Source: Mesorhizobium temperatum
GTDB lineage: Bacteria; Pseudomonadota; Alphaproteobacteria; Rhizobiales; Rhizobiaceae
Reading direction: 5' to 3'
NCBI RefSeq assembly: GCF_002284575.1
Contig: NZ_NPKJ01000022.1
Location: 190,930 to 254,929 of the forward strand
Length of the DNA: 64,000 nucleotides
A model generated the notes under the pieces. The model ran no database searches and was not told the origin of the DNA. It worked only from the letters and a program-made list of their open reading frames with translations. Below are positions 32,118 through 41,928 of the stretch, piece after piece. How positions within the stretch are numbered: the first letter of the stretch is position 1; the number at the start of each line of letters is the position of its first letter. The position numbers and the translations under genes were made by a program.

Positions 32118-32816
32118 ATGTCTCTTATTCCGGTTTGGCAAGACATCGCGGCACGCCTGCTTCTGACCGTGCTCGCCGGTTCATTGATTGGCCTCGACCG
32201 GGAGGCGCGCGGACAGGCGGCCGGCCTCAGGACAACCATCCTGGTCGGGCTGGCCGCCGCGATCGCAATGACACAGGCCACCATTCTGCTGGAGGTTGGC
32301 GGCAAAGCTCCGAATTCCTTCGTCCGTATGGACGTTCTTCGCTTTCCCCTGGGCGTGTTGACAGGCGTCGGCTTCATCGGTGGCGGCGCCATTCTTCGCC
32401 GGGGCAGTCTTGTCAGCGGTGTCACTACAGCAGCCACGTTGTGGATGATGACGATGATCGGATTGGCTTTCGGGGGTGGCCAATACGCCTTGGGCGCAGC
32501 CGGGACGGCGCTGACGCTAATCATTCTGCTCGTGTTGAAATGGGTCGATCTGGTGATACCGCGCGAACACCACGCCGTGTTGGCGCTCACCTGGAAGGCG
32601 GCGGATCATGACGACCTCGACGCGATCATCGGGCCCTCCGGTTATCGAGCGCGCCTGGTTGGAATGGAGCGGCGCCCAGATCGCGACAGCCCCGTGGTGT
32701 CGTTCGACATCAGCTGGAGGCGGTCTGACAAGGGACCGCCGCCGACGGATTTATTGACACTGGTAGGTGAGCATTGCGAAATCGAGAAGTTTAATCTCGT
32801 CAGCGAATCTACCTGA
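32118..32816 (+). CDS. MgtC/SapB-family membrane protein
   Basis: A 232-residue protein. The N-terminal ~145 residues contain four to five helices with the MgtC signature: LLTVLAGSLIGLDREARGQA, then LRTTILVGLAA and GVGFIGGGAILRRG. A soluble C-terminal domain (about 150-232) follows. MgtC proteins help growth at low Mg2+ and modulate ATP synthase or membrane potential. A weak GGAAC-N19-TT element at 32041-32066 might add stress control. Confidence 0.9.
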   Translation: MSLIPVWQDIAARLLLTVLAGSLIGLDREARGQAAGLRTTILVGLAAAIAMTQATILLEVGGKAPNSFVRMDVLRFPLGVLTGVGFIGGGAILRRGSLVSGVTTAATLWMMTMIGLAFGGGQYALGAAGTALTLIILLVLKWVDLVIPREHHAVLALTWKAADHDDLDAIIGPSGYRARLVGMERRPDRDSPVVSFDISWRRSDKGPPPTDLLTLVGEHCEIEKFNLVSEST

Positions 32817-32957
32817 TAACCGCTACACTGATTGCCAAGCGGGCCTGGCACCAAGCAGGCAGCATCGGCAGCTCGAAACGGGCATCATCGCTTCTTCACC
32901 CCGCTTTCGATACCTATCTGTTGAGCGCAGGCATAGATCGGCAACAGGCGGCAAGAT

Positions 32958-34232
32958 TTGGCACAACGATCGGGAAGCGCAGACCTTCCACTTCACGGCG
33001 GACGCGTGCCGAAATGGCTCGGCGACCGTATGACGCGTCTTGGCGCGGTCATGTGCGAGGCGATCATTCACCACTACGGTCGCGAGGAGCTGCTGCGCCG
33101 GTTGGCGCATCCCTTCTGGTTCCAGTCGTTTGGCGCCGTCATGGGAATGGACTGGCATTCATCCGGCATCACGACCAGCGTCATCGGCGCCCTGAAACGT
33201 GGTTTGACTCCGCTCTCCGGCGAACTCGGTATTCACGTGTGCGGCGGCCGCGGCGCCCATTCACGCAAGACCCCGCACGAGCTTGCCGTCATCGGCGAGC
33301 GCGTCGGCCTCGACGGAACAGGCCTGGCAACGGCCAGCCGGCTCGTCGCCAAGGTTGACAGCGCCGCCGTTCAGGACGGCTTCGATCTTTATTTGCATGG
33401 CTTCATCGTGACCGACAACGGCGACTGGGTCGTGGTGCAGCAGGGCATGAACGGCGACAGCAAAGTGGCGCGCCGCTATCACTGGCTGTCCGAAGGCCTG
33501 AAGAGTTTCGTCAACCAGCCGCATGCCGCCATCGAGGGCGCCAACCAGGGCGAGATCGTCAACCTGACCGACCACCGCGCCGACGCGTCGCGCAAGGGGC
33601 AGCTGGAGCTGCTGCAGGACCTCGGACCGGATCGCATCCTGAGGGAATTCGCCGCGCTCGAGCGTGACGTGACTACGGAACCGGAGCCCGAGCAGCCGAT
33701 GCTGCCACACCTGGTCATGCCGGCGCACCACGATGTTCGCGAAAGCGATGTCGTCATGCGCCGTCTTCATGGCAACATGGCTGCAGCTGCCGAGCGTGGC
33801 CCCGCCGATTTCTCCGAACTTCTCCTGGTCCCCGGCGTCGGTGCGCGCACGGTGCGGGCGCTGGCGCTGGTCGCCGAGGTTCTGCATGGCGCGCCATGCC
33901 GGTTTTCCGATCCCGGCCGCTTCTCGCTGGCGCATGGCGGCAAGGACAGGCATCCATTCCCTGTGCCGCTGAAGGTCTATGACGAGACGATCGGCGTGCT
34001 GAAGTCGGCCGTCCACAAAGCCAGGCTCGGACGCGACGAAGAAATCGGCGCCTTGAAGCGGCTCGACGACCAGTCACGGCAGGTCGAACGCTATGTCACA
34101 GGTCCCAGCTTGAAAGAAATTGTCGCCGGAGAGTTCGATCAGTCGCATCTGCTCGGCGGTCGCAGCGTGTTCGGCTGGGAGGCCGCACCCGAGGCCCCCG
34201 CGGACGTCGAACAAATCAAACAAAAGGGATAA
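32958..34232 (+). CDS. DUF763-family protein
   Basis: A 424-residue soluble protein. It starts MAQRSGSADLPLHGGRVPKW and has the DUF763 blocks DWHSSGITTSVIGALKRGL and VVVQQGMNGDSKVARRYHWL. Residues about 290-310 (FSELLLVPGVGARTVRALAL) form a helix-hairpin-helix-like motif that could contact DNA. The family is found in archaea and scattered bacteria; no activity is established. GGGAA lies about 15 bases upstream of the start. Confidence 0.87.
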   Translation: MAQRSGSADLPLHGGRVPKWLGDRMTRLGAVMCEAIIHHYGREELLRRLAHPFWFQSFGAVMGMDWHSSGITTSVIGALKRGLTPLSGELGIHVCGGRGAHSRKTPHELAVIGERVGLDGTGLATASRLVAKVDSAAVQDGFDLYLHGFIVTDNGDWVVVQQGMNGDSKVARRYHWLSEGLKSFVNQPHAAIEGANQGEIVNLTDHRADASRKGQLELLQDLGPDRILREFAALERDVTTEPEPEQPMLPHLVMPAHHDVRESDVVMRRLHGNMAAAAERGPADFSELLLVPGVGARTVRALALVAEVLHGAPCRFSDPGRFSLAHGGKDRHPFPVPLKVYDETIGVLKSAVHKARLGRDEEIGALKRLDDQSRQVERYVTGPSLKEIVAGEFDQSHLLGGRSVFGWEAAPEAPADVEQIKQKG

Positions 34233-34280
34233 TCGGCCCAGATCGCAATTCAGCGGACCTGGCTTGATCCGCGGCCGGCT

Positions 34281-34724
34281 TCAGGCATCCAGATCGATCA
34301 AGGCGACGCCGAGTTCCGGACGCTTCCTGCGGCGCAGGTGGCCGGGCGCTTCCACCAATGTGACTTCGAGTGTCGGCCGAACGATGCCTTCGAGCAGATG
34401 TCCGCCCCGCGTGGTGCCATCGCGCAACCCGAGCACCGCGTGAATGTGAAGGCTGGGCTTGCCGTCGTCGCCTATCGCGACATCGCCGATAGCGCTGAGC
34501 ACCTCGCACTGTTCGCGGACCGGGATTTTGCGAAAGGTCTTTTGCCCAAAGTCGAACCAGCCGACGGTCGACGTTTCGAAGGCGCCGAGCGCAGTCAGCG
34601 AGGCGCCGCCAATGTCCTGATCGACTGCGAAAGAGGTAAGCGCCGCGAACGCTTCCTCGCCAGGATCAAGCACCACCACGAATGTCCTTTGTCCGGCGCT
34701 TTCGGCGATGAGTTGCGATTTCAT
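34281..34724 (-). CDS. PPC/DUF296-domain protein
   Basis: A 147-residue protein that is almost entirely one PPC (DUF296) domain: RTFVVVLDPGEEAFAALTSF, then GGASLTALGAFETSTVGWFD and the conserved SLHIHAVLGLRDGTTRGGHL with metal-binding-type His residues. Bacterial members are stand-alone trimers of unknown function. An AGTG-rich leader lies before ATG 34724. It is convergent with the DUF763 gene. Confidence 0.87.
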   Translation of the reverse strand: MKSQLIAESAGQRTFVVVLDPGEEAFAALTSFAVDQDIGGASLTALGAFETSTVGWFDFGQKTFRKIPVREQCEVLSAIGDVAIGDDGKPSLHIHAVLGLRDGTTRGGHLLEGIVRPTLEVTLVEAPGHLRRRKRPELGVALIDLDA

Positions 34725-34822
34725 GATTTCACTCCAGACGCAAGTCTGCCTTTGCGTTGTGTCTTTCTGCCGATCGGTTTGGCGGCGCTAATTGTGTCGC
34801 GCCACCAAATCGGAAATGTAAC

Positions 34823-35794
34823 TTAGTAGCCGCCGATGATCGGCAGTATCTCGCCGGTGATGTAGCTTGAACAATGCGGCGAGGCGAGGAACACATAGGC
34901 CGGCGCGATCTCCTCCGGTTGTGCGGGCCGTTTCATTGGCGTGTCCGCGCCAAATTTCGAAACGTCACCGGCTTGCTTGTCCGACGGGTTGAGCGGCGTC
35001 CACACCGGGCCCGGCGCCACGCAGTTCACCCGAATTCCCTTTTCGATGAGGTTGCCGGAGAGCGCGCGCGTGAAGGCATGAATGCCGCCCTTGGTCATCG
35101 AATAATCGACCAGCTGCCTCGAGCCCTCGATGCCGGTTACGGAGCCGCTGTTGATGATCGCCGAACCGGGCTTCATATGCGGCACGGCCTCCTGCGTCAT
35201 GTGGAAGTAGCCGTAAAGGTTGGTCTTCAGCGTCGTGTCGAAATGCTCTTCGGTCAGCTCGCTGAAGTCGCTGGAATGGACCTGGAAAGCGGCGTTGTTG
35301 ACCAGCACGTCGATCCGGCCGAATGCCTTCACCACCTCAGCCACAGCCTTGTGGCAGTGGCGGCGTTCGCTGACGTCGGCCTTGACCAGCATGCAGCGCC
35401 GGCCCTCGGCTTCGACGGCCTTCTTCGTCTCTTCGGCATCCTTGTCCTCGCAAAGATAGACGATCGTCACATCCGCGCCTTCGCGCGCATAAAGCACGGC
35501 GACGGCTCGGCCGATGCCGGAATCGCCGCCGGTGATGACGGCCACTTTGCCATCGAGTTTTTTCGATCCGATATAGAAGGGCGCGTCATAAAGCGGCGCC
35601 GGCTCAATCGCCCATTCGTGCCCCGGCTTCGGCTGATGCTGTTCGGGAAAGGGCGGCTCGGGATATTTGCGTGCTCCGGCCTGCATGGCGCCTTGTTGCT
35701 TGCCCTTGCCCCTCGATTTGTCCTTGGCATCGATGCCGCGCTGGATGTGGCGTTGCTTGGCGGCTTCACCGGCGATTTCCGATTTCATCTGCAT
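34823..35794 (-). CDS. SDR oxidoreductase, general-stress type (YhdF/YdaD-like)
   Basis: A 323-residue SDR with an N-terminal extension of about 60 Pro/Gln/Lys-rich residues before the Rossmann fold. Motifs: cofactor site AVITGGDSGIGRAVAV, NNAAF, catalytic Ser in IINSGSVTG and Tyr/Lys in DYSMTKGG, and the C-terminal ending SYITGEILPIIGGY. The extension (PEPPFPEQHQPKPG) is typical of the general-stress SDR group. GAGGAGA precedes ATG 35794. The substrate is unknown. Confidence 0.9.
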   Translation of the reverse strand: MQMKSEIAGEAAKQRHIQRGIDAKDKSRGKGKQQGAMQAGARKYPEPPFPEQHQPKPGHEWAIEPAPLYDAPFYIGSKKLDGKVAVITGGDSGIGRAVAVLYAREGADVTIVYLCEDKDAEETKKAVEAEGRRCMLVKADVSERRHCHKAVAEVVKAFGRIDVLVNNAAFQVHSSDFSELTEEHFDTTLKTNLYGYFHMTQEAVPHMKPGSAIINSGSVTGIEGSRQLVDYSMTKGGIHAFTRALSGNLIEKGIRVNCVAPGPVWTPLNPSDKQAGDVSKFGADTPMKRPAQPEEIAPAYVFLASPHCSSYITGEILPIIGGY

Positions 35795-36193
35795 GGCTGT
35801 CTCCTCGGCTTGGAGAACGAACAACGCATGTCCGGCGAAAAAGTTTACGCGACGGCGTCATTCCTTCAGTCCCGCGATGCGCTCGACAACCGACCGTTGC
35901 AGCCGCGGCAACGAGTGATGAGCGCCACCTGGTTTCGACAAAGCGCCGATGAGAATCGCCCTTCCAATTGGCAGCAGGCGTCGCAGCGAACCAAAAACGC
36001 CAGGAAAATCGACGGCGCGTACTGCCCAACCGGCAACGAATGGCGCGGCCGGACGTTTGGGCACCAGCGGTGTCCGAGAACCTGAAGGCGCGCCAGCCCG
36101 GCAGAAGGTATTCCGAGGCTGGTGACCTGAAGATTTCCCGCTTCTCGGCCGTACAGGCGATCTTGTCACTGGATCGCGCCAAGGGAGAGGAAA
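35795..36193. other. Divergent intergenic region
   Basis: About 400 bases between two divergent genes. No supportable gene is present. It should hold promoters for both; I found a near match GGAAT-N17-TTTT on the SDR side but not the exact stress consensus. Confidence 0.4.
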
Positions 36194-37726
36194 ATGGCTG
36201 AAGGTCATACCAAACCAACCGGGCCGGATCTGGTCGAGGGCATCGCGTTATCCGACCTTGCCGATGGCGCAAAGCTCCTCGGCCATTGCGGCGATGAGCA
36301 GGTGCTGCTGGTGCGCCGCGGGGCCGAGATCTTCGCCATCGGGGCGACATGCACACATTATGGCGGGCCGCTCGTCGACGGTCTTGTGGTGGGAGACACC
36401 GTCCGGTGTCCCTGGCATCACGCGTGCTTCGATTTGCGTACAGGCGAGGCCTTGCGCGCTCCAGCTTTCAGTCCACTCGCTTGCTGGTCGGTGGAACAAC
36501 GCGATGATTGGATATTCGTGGGCGAGAAGCGCAAACGGACGGCACCCAAGCAGCGCGATGGAGGCTCCGGCCAGGTTCCGGAGAAGATCGTCATTGTCGG
36601 TGGCGGCGCGGCCGGTTTCGCGGCGGCAGAAACACTGCGGCGCGAACATTATCAAGGCAGCCTTGTCATGCTCAGCAACGACGAAGCGCCGCCCGTTGAT
36701 CGGCCCAATCTTTCCAAGGACTACCTCGCCGGCAAAGCACCGGAGGATTGGATTCCGCTGCGCCGAGAAAGCTTCTACTCGAAGAACGATATCGATCTGC
36801 GCCTCAATGCGAACGTCGCCAGCATCGATGCACGTTCTGGCGAAGTTGTACTCGCGGACGGGGCCCGGACTGCTTACGACAGGCTGCTGCTTGCGACCGG
36901 AGCCGAACCGGTTCGCCTGACCATACCCGGCGCCGACCAACCACATGTTCACACGCTGCGCTCGTTCGCAGATTGCAAGGCGATCATCGAGCGAGCCACG
37001 ACTGCCCGCCGCGCCGTCGTGCTTGGCGCCAGTTTCATTGGCCTGGAGGTTGCCGCGGCGCTGCGCTCGCGCGCGATCGAAGTTCATGTCGTGGCACCGG
37101 AAAAACGGCCCATGGAACGGATCATGGGTCCGCAAATGGGCGACTTCATCCGCGTCCTCCATGAGGAGAATGGTGTCGTATTCCATCTCGAGGACACCGC
37201 GAGCAGCATCGAAGGCAGCAAGGTGAAACTCAGCAGTGGCGATACGTTGGTGGCGGATTTCGTGGTCGCCGGCATCGGCGTGCGACCGCGGACAGGGCTT
37301 GCCGAAACAGCGGGGCTCATCCTTGACCGCGGTGTCGTAGTAAACGCCTTTTTGGAGACGAGCGCACCAGGCATCTTCGCGGCCGGCGACATTGCGCGGT
37401 GGCCAGATCCTCACAGTGGCGAGAACATTCGGGTCGAGCATTGGGTAGTTGCCGAGAGGCAGGGGCGAACCGCGGCCCTCAACATGCTCGGCCATCGCGA
37501 GAAATTCGTCGCCGTGCCGTTCTTCTGGAGCCAGCATTACGATGTTCCCATCAACTACGTCGGCCATGCCGTGCAATGGGACGAGATTGCGATCGATGGA
37601 GACATCGTTGCCAAGGATTGCCTGCTCCGCTTCAAGCGCGAAGGGCGCCCGCTGGCTGTCGCTTCGATCTTCCGCGACATCGAAAGTCTAGGGGCCGAGG
37701 TGGAAATGGAGCGCCAAATCACCTAG
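36194..37726 (+). CDS. Rieske-domain FAD-dependent reductase (AIFM3/NfrL-like)
   Basis: A 510-residue fusion. Residues about 10-105 form a Rieske [2Fe-2S] domain (CTHYGGPLVDG, then RCPWHHACFD, the CxH...CxxH pattern). Residues about 128-505 form a pyridine-nucleotide-disulphide oxidoreductase fold with FAD site VIVGGGAAGFAAAETL, NAD site AVVLGASFIGLEVAAAL and FAD closing motif GIFAAGDIARWPD. The catalytic disulphide is absent, as in ferredoxin reductases. It probably passes electrons from NAD(P)H to an iron-sulfur partner. GGGAGAGG precedes the ATG. Confidence 0.92.
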   Translation: MAEGHTKPTGPDLVEGIALSDLADGAKLLGHCGDEQVLLVRRGAEIFAIGATCTHYGGPLVDGLVVGDTVRCPWHHACFDLRTGEALRAPAFSPLACWSVEQRDDWIFVGEKRKRTAPKQRDGGSGQVPEKIVIVGGGAAGFAAAETLRREHYQGSLVMLSNDEAPPVDRPNLSKDYLAGKAPEDWIPLRRESFYSKNDIDLRLNANVASIDARSGEVVLADGARTAYDRLLLATGAEPVRLTIPGADQPHVHTLRSFADCKAIIERATTARRAVVLGASFIGLEVAAALRSRAIEVHVVAPEKRPMERIMGPQMGDFIRVLHEENGVVFHLEDTASSIEGSKVKLSSGDTLVADFVVAGIGVRPRTGLAETAGLILDRGVVVNAFLETSAPGIFAAGDIARWPDPHSGENIRVEHWVVAERQGRTAALNMLGHREKFVAVPFFWSQHYDVPINYVGHAVQWDEIAIDGDIVAKDCLLRFKREGRPLAVASIFRDIESLGAEVEMERQIT

Positions 37727-37763
37727 CGAAGCGCCCGCTGTACGGCCGGTTCAGCCCGCGCAA

Positions 37764-38534
37764 TCAGTCTCGGCGCGCAATGATCCAGTCGGTTGCCGCC
37801 GCGAGATCGGCGACGGTTGCGGTCGGGCGCGGATCAAACCGTTTCTCATCGCCCTGCCGGTATTTGCCTGTCCGCACCAGCAGCGCGCCCGAAAGTCCGG
37901 CGCGCAGGGCGCCAGCTATATCGGCCTCGGCGTCGTCGCCGACCATGATCGCCTGATCTGGCGGACAGTCCATGCTTGCCAGCGCCGACAGAAAGAATTC
38001 CGGCGAGGGCTTGCCGAGAACGGTTGCGCGTTTCAGGGAGGCAAATTCCAATGCCGCGACGAATGGCCCTGCATCGAGGCTGAGCTCGCCGTCAGCATCC
38101 CGAAACGTCCGGTTGGTGGCAAGGGCCAGCAATTCGGCCCCCGCGCTCAGTTCGCGGAACGCGTCATTCAACGCCGCATATGTGAAGGCCTCTCCGGCAT
38201 CGCCGACGATGACGGCGCGCTTGTCGCGATCCGGCAGGTCGTAAAAATCCGGCGCAAGGCCGGGGTGAACCAACAAGTATGGCGCGCGGCCATTGCGAAG
38301 CAGCCATTCGCGTGCAGCGTGCGCCGGCGTGAAAACATCTGCATTGGTAACGGTGAGTCCCATCGCCTCCAGACGTTCGAGAACCCTCTGTTTCGACGAG
38401 CGCGTGGTATTGCTTATGAAGCGTATGGCCAAACCGGCCTGACGCAAACGCGCGACGGCGTCGATCCCGCCTGGTATGGCGATCTCGCTATCGTAGATGA
38501 CGCCTGCGAGGTCCAGCAGTACACCCCTTGTCAT
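37764..38534 (-). CDS. HAD-family hydrolase, subfamily IIA (LHPP/NagD-like)
   Basis: A 256-residue HAD phosphatase. Motif I is LLDLAGVIYD (nucleophile Asp; the second position is Ala, as in LHPP-type DxSG), motif II RFISNTTRSS, motif III Lys in VLGKPSPEFF and motif IV MVGDDAEADI, with a C2 cap between. The start is placed at ATG 38534 because a possible GGAAC-N19-TT promoter (38569-38594) overlaps the upstream ATG 38585. The substrate is unknown; relatives act on phospholysine/phosphohistidine or small phosphates. Confidence 0.88.
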   Translation of the reverse strand: MTRGVLLDLAGVIYDSEIAIPGGIDAVARLRQAGLAIRFISNTTRSSKQRVLERLEAMGLTVTNADVFTPAHAAREWLLRNGRAPYLLVHPGLAPDFYDLPDRDKRAVIVGDAGEAFTYAALNDAFRELSAGAELLALATNRTFRDADGELSLDAGPFVAALEFASLKRATVLGKPSPEFFLSALASMDCPPDQAIMVGDDAEADIAGALRAGLSGALLVRTGKYRQGDEKRFDPRPTATVADLAAATDWIIARRD

Positions 38535-38568
38535 CGGCCCAGCATGACCACGAGTCCGCCATGCGTCA

Positions 38569-38594
38569 AATTCGGAAAAGGCCATTGTTGTTCC
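38569..38594 (-). promoter_or_regulatory. Possible EcfG/RpoE2-type promoter (GGAAC-N19-TT)
   Basis: Minus-strand GGAAC (38594-38590), 19 bases, TT (38570-38569), 34 bases before ATG 38534. The bases before TT are AA rather than CG, so this is a weak member of the set. Confidence 0.35.
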
Positions 38595-39032
38595 TTTTGG
38601 ATCAGGGCCGGCAGGCGCACTCGATTAACCGCGGTCACTGCCACCATTCGGGGAAGGCCGTGCGGGCGGCTTCGGCCAGCGTCGCGATCTCCCCGTCGGG
38701 AACCGTAGGGCCAGAGTCGCGGGCCAAGCGGCGCCCAGCCGCCAGCCGGCGCCATCGCTTTGTCGAGGGTGAATTGCACCGCCGTCAGGCGAAGTGCCAA
38801 CACCCGCATCAGGCTGATGCCGATCTGGAAGGGCAGGCGCGCGGTCGGCCATCGCGGCCACCAGGTCGCTAAGCCGGTCGACTCCGCAAGCGCAGGAGGC
38901 ACCTCTTCGCGCCGCAATGAGTGTGGACCCACAGACAACGAGGCCGAACGCGACCCGCAACCGACAACGATCCCTGCCGGGCGGCGGTGAACGGCGACGT
39001 TGGGCCCTGTGGGAAATCGCCAGAAGCGATCT
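38595..39032. other. Region without a supportable gene
   Basis: About 440 bases with several overlapping open frames on the minus strand but no start/ribosome-site combination or recognisable motif. One frame contains FQIGISLMRVLALRLTAVQF, an amphipathic helix that could be part of a decayed protein. No function is proposed. Confidence 0.35.
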
Positions 39033-39425
39033 TTACAGTTGGCCGCCCAGCCATTCCCGCAAATCGCGGTCTTGCTGACTTTCGGCAATGGGCGGCGAGG
39101 GCCGCATCCGGACATACCAGATGGCGGCAAGCACTCCGGCAGCCCACGCGCCGGCGAACACATTCGCAATGAGGTCGATCGGAACCTCCCAAGCCGACCA
39201 GAACATTAGCACGGCATCATTTAGGGGCGCGACACCAATTAGGAGTAGAGCGGGTGGAGCCGTAGGAGCAGAGGGAGCGTCACCGCAATCCACCGTCTCA
39301 ACCAGCTTGCGAGGATGCAGCCAGCCGGCCATGGCCTGGATGGGGCGCTTGCGAATCGGAACAATCGTCGCGGCCAAGATGGCGATGAGCAACAGCCATG
39401 CGGCCTTGAAGGCGGCGCGTAGCAT
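39033..39425 (-). CDS. Hypothetical membrane protein
   Basis: A 130-residue protein with an N-terminal helix (AAWLLLIAILAATIVPI) and two further hydrophobic stretches (PALLLIGVAPLNDAVLMFW and LIANVFAGAWAAGVLAAIWY), ending with a charged tail. No family is recognised and the ribosome binding site is weak, so it is tentative. Confidence 0.48.
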   Translation of the reverse strand: MLRAAFKAAWLLLIAILAATIVPIRKRPIQAMAGWLHPRKLVETVDCGDAPSAPTAPPALLLIGVAPLNDAVLMFWSAWEVPIDLIANVFAGAWAAGVLAAIWYVRMRPSPPIAESQQDRDLREWLGGQL

Positions 39426-39675
39426 TCGCAGTCAATAGCAATGATCGGAGGATCGGTCGCAACGCTACTCAACGTATTAAGGCGCCGAACAATCCATAAG
39501 TTATCAAACCTCACCTGGAGAAGGCCAGGCGTAGCAGATCGGTGGATCTGCCGCAGGAAACAGGTCATATCCGACGGTTAATCAATTCGGCTTATGTCCG
39601 AATGTAGTAGCAGGTGTACTGACCGTTTCACGATAGTATTCGACCTTGGCCTCTGGCAAGGTTCGGAAACATTAT

Positions 39676-40887
39676 ATGGAACGCAATGTCCACTACCACG
39701 TCATGGACTTCTTGCGCATTTTTGCAGCGCTTTTGGTGTTACTGAACCATTTCGCGACATTCGCCTGGAGCAGTGCGTCAGTCGCCGAGGGAAGCGATGT
39801 CGCCTTCGGTTTTCTGTCGGCGTTTGCCGGTTTGGGTGCTGTAGGGGTCGAAGTTTTTTTCGTAATTTCCGGGTTTGTCATTGCCATGAGCGCCTCAGGC
39901 GAAGGGGGGGCGTCGCACGCGCTGCATTTCGCGCGCATGCGCGCTACGCGTATATTGCCCGCCTTGTGGCTGTCCGCGCTCGTCAGCCTGGCCGCACGAG
40001 CTCTTTATGGCGAGGATTTTTCCAATCTTTTGATGGATTTTTGCAGATCGGTAACGTTGTCTCCTAAGGGCCCTTATATCGACGGGGTCGTATGGTCTCT
40101 CGTCGTTGAGGCCGTATTTTACGTCTTGGTGGCCGCGTCAATTTTGTCGAGGTTTCGTTTATCACTCTACGATCTGGCCAAAATAATAGGGTTTTCCAGT
40201 TCGGTATACCTTCTTGTTCTCTCCGGGTTGCACTTGCTGCCGCCGTCCACGCGGCCGGAAGAAGCGATATCAGTGCTATCGCGGTTCCCCTTCAAACTGC
40301 TTCTGCTGCAGCACGGCGTTTTTTTTGCTACAGGCATGATCTTCTTTCTTGTCAGGAACGGCGATGATGACCGTAGCAAAATGGGGAACCATGCGTGGAA
40401 GGCAGTATTGTTATTGCTTTTTGGCAGTATGAGCACTGTGGAGATCTTTATTTCGATTGAACGCGGTTATGAGTACAAGCTATCAGCAGTGATAATTTGG
40501 TTGATCTGCATGTACGCAATGGCAGCAGGAATAAAATATCATGAGTTCGTTAAGCATAATCTTCATAGGCACAACGCATTAGTGAAGTATATTGGAGGAA
40601 TAAGCTACCCTATATATTTGAATCACTATTCATTTGGCATGATTATCGTATGGTGGTTGTTTTCATTGGGTTTTCCGATGCCCATTGTTTTCGTTCTCTC
40701 CATCTTGCTCGTTTTAGGTTTGAGCATGGCCGTTATGTGGTTGGAAAAGAGGATTCAAAACGCCGTCAGGGGAGGGTTCCCTAAATCCGCCGCCAAACGA
40801 GATCAAAATGGCGGTTTAGCGTCCCCGATAGGGAATCAGGAAACCGCACGGCTATTGGGTGGTGAGCAGTGGGGACGTAACCGATGA
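39676..40887 (+). CDS. Acyltransferase 3-family membrane protein (polysaccharide O-acylation)
   Basis: A 403-residue polytopic protein beginning MERNVHYHVMDFLRIFAALL. Acyltransferase-3 hallmarks: RIFAALLVLLNHFATF with the catalytic-type His, VEVFFVISGFVIAMSA, FARMRATRILPALW and VVWSLVVEAVFYVLVA. It probably acetylates or succinylates sugars of the exopolysaccharide made by the downstream cluster. The 3' half is visibly more AT-rich than the 5' half, which may reflect mosaic ancestry. Confidence 0.9.
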   Translation: MERNVHYHVMDFLRIFAALLVLLNHFATFAWSSASVAEGSDVAFGFLSAFAGLGAVGVEVFFVISGFVIAMSASGEGGASHALHFARMRATRILPALWLSALVSLAARALYGEDFSNLLMDFCRSVTLSPKGPYIDGVVWSLVVEAVFYVLVAASILSRFRLSLYDLAKIIGFSSSVYLLVLSGLHLLPPSTRPEEAISVLSRFPFKLLLLQHGVFFATGMIFFLVRNGDDDRSKMGNHAWKAVLLLLFGSMSTVEIFISIERGYEYKLSAVIIWLICMYAMAAGIKYHEFVKHNLHRHNALVKYIGGISYPIYLNHYSFGMIIVWWLFSLGFPMPIVFVLSILLVLGLSMAVMWLEKRIQNAVRGGFPKSAAKRDQNGGLASPIGNQETARLLGGEQWGRNR

Positions 40888-41928
40888 GGTGCGGGCCGAC
40901 TACATCAACAGCCAGGTCCTGCCCGAGTCAGGCGACATTTTCAGCGTGACCTGAGCTCAGTCCGCCAAGGGTGTACCAATTTGGCGGTGGAGCGTTCACC
41001 CTATGGAGCGCAATTAAGGCGGTTGAAGTGCCGCTCGCCCTAAGCGCTGGTTTCCATGATGCGCAAAAGCCGATGCGCCCCCCGTTGCACGGGCTTCGAT
41101 CGGTGGAGTTGGCACTCCAGACAAACCTTTTTCCGGGTACCTGGCAGGCGGTCTCTTCGCAGTTGCGAGGTAATCGGGGAGTCATAGCTACCGCGAATGA
41201 GGTATCCCTTGCCACTGTCGCGGCTGAAACCGAAGACAGTTTGGCTCGAAAGAGGGGCGTCAATCGACCCATTCCGGATCCTGGAACTGCAGCGAAGGTT
41301 ACTCATCGAGCCGGAGTAGTTCCGAGCGTCTGAACTAGCGCTCTTGCCCGTTGAAACGTCGTCACGGCAAAGAGAAAATCTCGTGCCGTCCCCAGTGGCG
41401 AACTGGCGGTCCTGTGAGGCAGCTGACCTACAGCGGCTTGCAGCGTTGCACTTGAGTGAATCGGGGCTGCTCGAGTTGGAGCATTCCGGGGTGTTGCCTG
41501 CGAGTGAAATCAGAGGGTTGCATAAGGAAGTGGCACGTTCCGCCCGATTGAACGACCGGGCGGTTCGCGCCGGACAACGTCAGCGCGACATCAAGTCAGC
41601 AGCGATGCTTGGCTTGCAGTCGGTACGGCGAGCCAGTCACACCGAAGGTCGTAAGCGATCCGTAAGCGTGCGTGTTCGAAAGTTGCACGGTGAGTGGCTG
41701 GTGCCGCCGGAGGCCTTGCCATTCGAATGGATGGTGCAGAGAGTCGGTCAAACTTTATGATGAATTTCGGGTCCTACTGCGCTCGATCAGGCGTGATCCT
41801 TGCCTTTTTGTGAGAGTGCAGCGCAATATCACCCATTGGTTGTAGCCCGCGCAGGGTACTCAACATGTCAAAGCTGGAGTACGTTTTTGCGTAGGGAGGT
41901 TATCTAGGGGAGGATTGGCGGGGTTCGA
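40888..41928. other. 1-kb region without a confident gene
   Basis: No recognisable protein in either direction. A plus-strand frame from TTG 41344 to 41760 (138 codons, Arg/Leu-rich) is the longest and has no identifiable motif. Just after the acyltransferase, a short frame ending at 40951-40953 (EVRADYINSQVLPESGDIFS) looks like a protein C-terminus. The stretch may be decayed sequence from cluster rearrangement. Confidence 0.4.

Noticed and set aside
36248..37576. 442-codon minus-strand frame over the Rieske-FAD gene
   Set aside because: Antisense to a gene with intact Rieske and dinucleotide-binding motifs.
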